Notes under the pieces: generated by a model
Databases searched by the model: none
Told to the model about the DNA's origin: nothing
The model's input: only the letters and a program-made list of their open reading frames with translations
Translations under genes and position numbers: made by a program
Shown: positions 63,306 through 64,000 of the stretch, in pieces
How the letters are laid out: each line of letters starts with the position of its first letter
Numbering within the stretch: the stretch's first letter is position 1
Origin: an uncultured Acidovorax sp.
Lineage (GTDB): Bacteria > Pseudomonadota > Gammaproteobacteria > Burkholderiales > Burkholderiaceae_C
Direction: 5' to 3'
Length of the DNA: 64,000 bases
Assembly (NCBI GenBank): GCA_913774625.1
Contig: CAJYHL010000009.1
Coordinates: forward strand, 1-64,000

Positions 63306-64000
63306 ATGCCTGCCGTGATGAGTCCCACCCCCACCACCTCTCCCTGCCCGCCCTCCGAGGCCTGCGCGGCGCCTGCCGCACGCATGGTCAGCACCGTGCC
63401 GGGCCGCACGCCGGTGGTGCTCGACTCCCCGCACAGCGGCACGGTCTATCCCGAGGATTTCCGCGCTGCCCTGGCGCTGCCCGTGCTGCGCCGCGCGGAA
63501 GACACGCACGTCGAGAAGCTCTACGCCTTCGCGCCCGCGCTGGGCGTGGGCTGGGTGGAGGCCCACTTCCCGCGCATCTACCTGGACGCCAACCGCGACA
63601 CCACCGAGCTGGACGTGGGCCTGCTGGACGGCGAGTGGACCGACCCCGTCACCACCGACCCGGTCACGCTGCAGAAGGTGCGGCTGGGCAAGGGCCTGAT
63701 CTGGAAGTTCACCGACGAGGGCCTGCCCATCTACGACCGTGCGCTGGGCGTGGACGAGATCCGCGCGCGCATCGACCGCTGCTGGCGCCCCTACCACCAG
63801 GCGGTGGCGCGCGAGATCGACGCGGCCCGTGCGCGCCATGGCTACTGCATCCACATCAATTGCCATTCCATGCCCGCCGTGGCGGCCAGCCACGCCACGC
63901 TGCACCCGGGCTTGGTGCATGCCGATTTCGTGGTGGGCGACCGCGACGGCACCACCGCCAGCCCTGCGCTGTCGCAGAAGATCTGCGAATTCCTGCGATC
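63306..64000 (+). CDS. N-formylglutamate amidohydrolase (partial, runs off right edge)
   Basis: The first 231 codons of a zinc amidohydrolase that hydrolyses N-formylglutamate to glutamate and formate in the last step of one histidine-degradation route. Family marks are VVLDSPHSGTVYPEDF, EAHFPRIYLDANRDTTELD and CIHINCHSMP (metal-binding His). Starts at 63300 (GTG) and 63306 (ATG) are possible. The frame is open to the end. It follows the Bug receptor closely; no other hut gene is in view. Confidence 0.9.
   Translation, partial: MPAVMSPTPTTSPCPPSEACAAPAARMVSTVPGRTPVVLDSPHSGTVYPEDFRAALALPVLRRAEDTHVEKLYAFAPALGVGWVEAHFPRIYLDANRDTTELDVGLLDGEWTDPVTTDPVTLQKVRLGKGLIWKFTDEGLPIYDRALGVDEIRARIDRCWRPYHQAVAREIDAARARHGYCIHINCHSMPAVAASHATLHPGLVHADFVVGDRDGTTASPALSQKICEFLR

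Overview
The window looks like ordinary chromosome from a GC-rich betaproteobacterium, most likely Comamonadaceae (Acidovorax/Delftia/Comamonas-like). Reasons: very high third-position GC; DUF4148 and DUF1631 proteins and two tricarboxylate-binding (Bug/TctC) receptors; a single-chain indolepyruvate oxidoreductase; and intergenic multi-hairpin repeats. The family assignment is inference. I see no rRNA, tRNA, CRISPR array, transposase or phage gene. About 52 protein genes are supported. The last one runs off the right edge.

Layout. 1-3.5 kb: dadA with its terminator, a divergent ArgP-type LysR regulator and a TetR regulator. 3.5-14.4 kb: an all-minus block for TonB-dependent metal (probably iron) uptake, made of an outer-membrane receptor, ExbD, ExbB, TonB, a sensor kinase/response regulator pair and two PepSY-anchored flavin reductases. 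14.8-18 kb: UspA, a metallophosphoesterase coupled to a LysR regulator, and a small membrane protein. 18-23.4 kb: a five-gene ABC-importer operon with a SLOG-fold protein and a divergent LysR regulator. 23.5-31.3 kb: housekeeping genes (pckG, an SDR dehydrogenase, aroQ, queC, a 50-residue membrane protein, opgD, threonine deaminase). 31.3-35.5 kb: a FecI-FecR-FecA-type iron signalling set with a Fur-like palindrome. 35.6-41.7 kb: an AidB-like acyl-CoA dehydrogenase, an Lrp/AsnC regulator and the divergent indolepyruvate oxidoreductase. 41.9-47.9 kb: yajC-secD-secF and a DUF1631 protein. 48-51.6 kb: a Bug receptor, recX and recA (LexA box visible), and a divergent MarR regulator. 51.7-55.2 kb: a TctD/TctE-like two-component system and two paralogous DUF4148 proteins. 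55.3-57.8 kb: a membrane nucleotidyl cyclase with a ferredoxin domain, divergent from a Crp/Fnr regulator. 57.9-62.2 kb: a KgtP-like dicarboxylate transporter with a DctB-like sensor and a FixJ-type regulator. 62.3-64 kb: a second Bug receptor and a partial N-formylglutamate amidohydrolase.

How the parts fit. The most distinctive locus is the cyclase/Crp pair. The cyclase appears to join a histidine-rich six-helix membrane anchor (diheme-b type), a [2Fe-2S] domain and a class III catalytic domain, so it probably converts membrane redox state into a cyclic nucleotide read by the neighbouring regulator. The 3.5-14.4 kb block looks like a self-contained metal acquisition and sensing unit: receptor, energiser, reductases, and a kinase/regulator that may control them. 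Two more signal pairs sit beside likely targets. The DctB-like pair has a perfect palindrome in front of the transporter gene. The TctE-like pair lies beside two DUF4148 genes that share an upstream palindrome. Several families of intergenic inverted repeats recur across the window.
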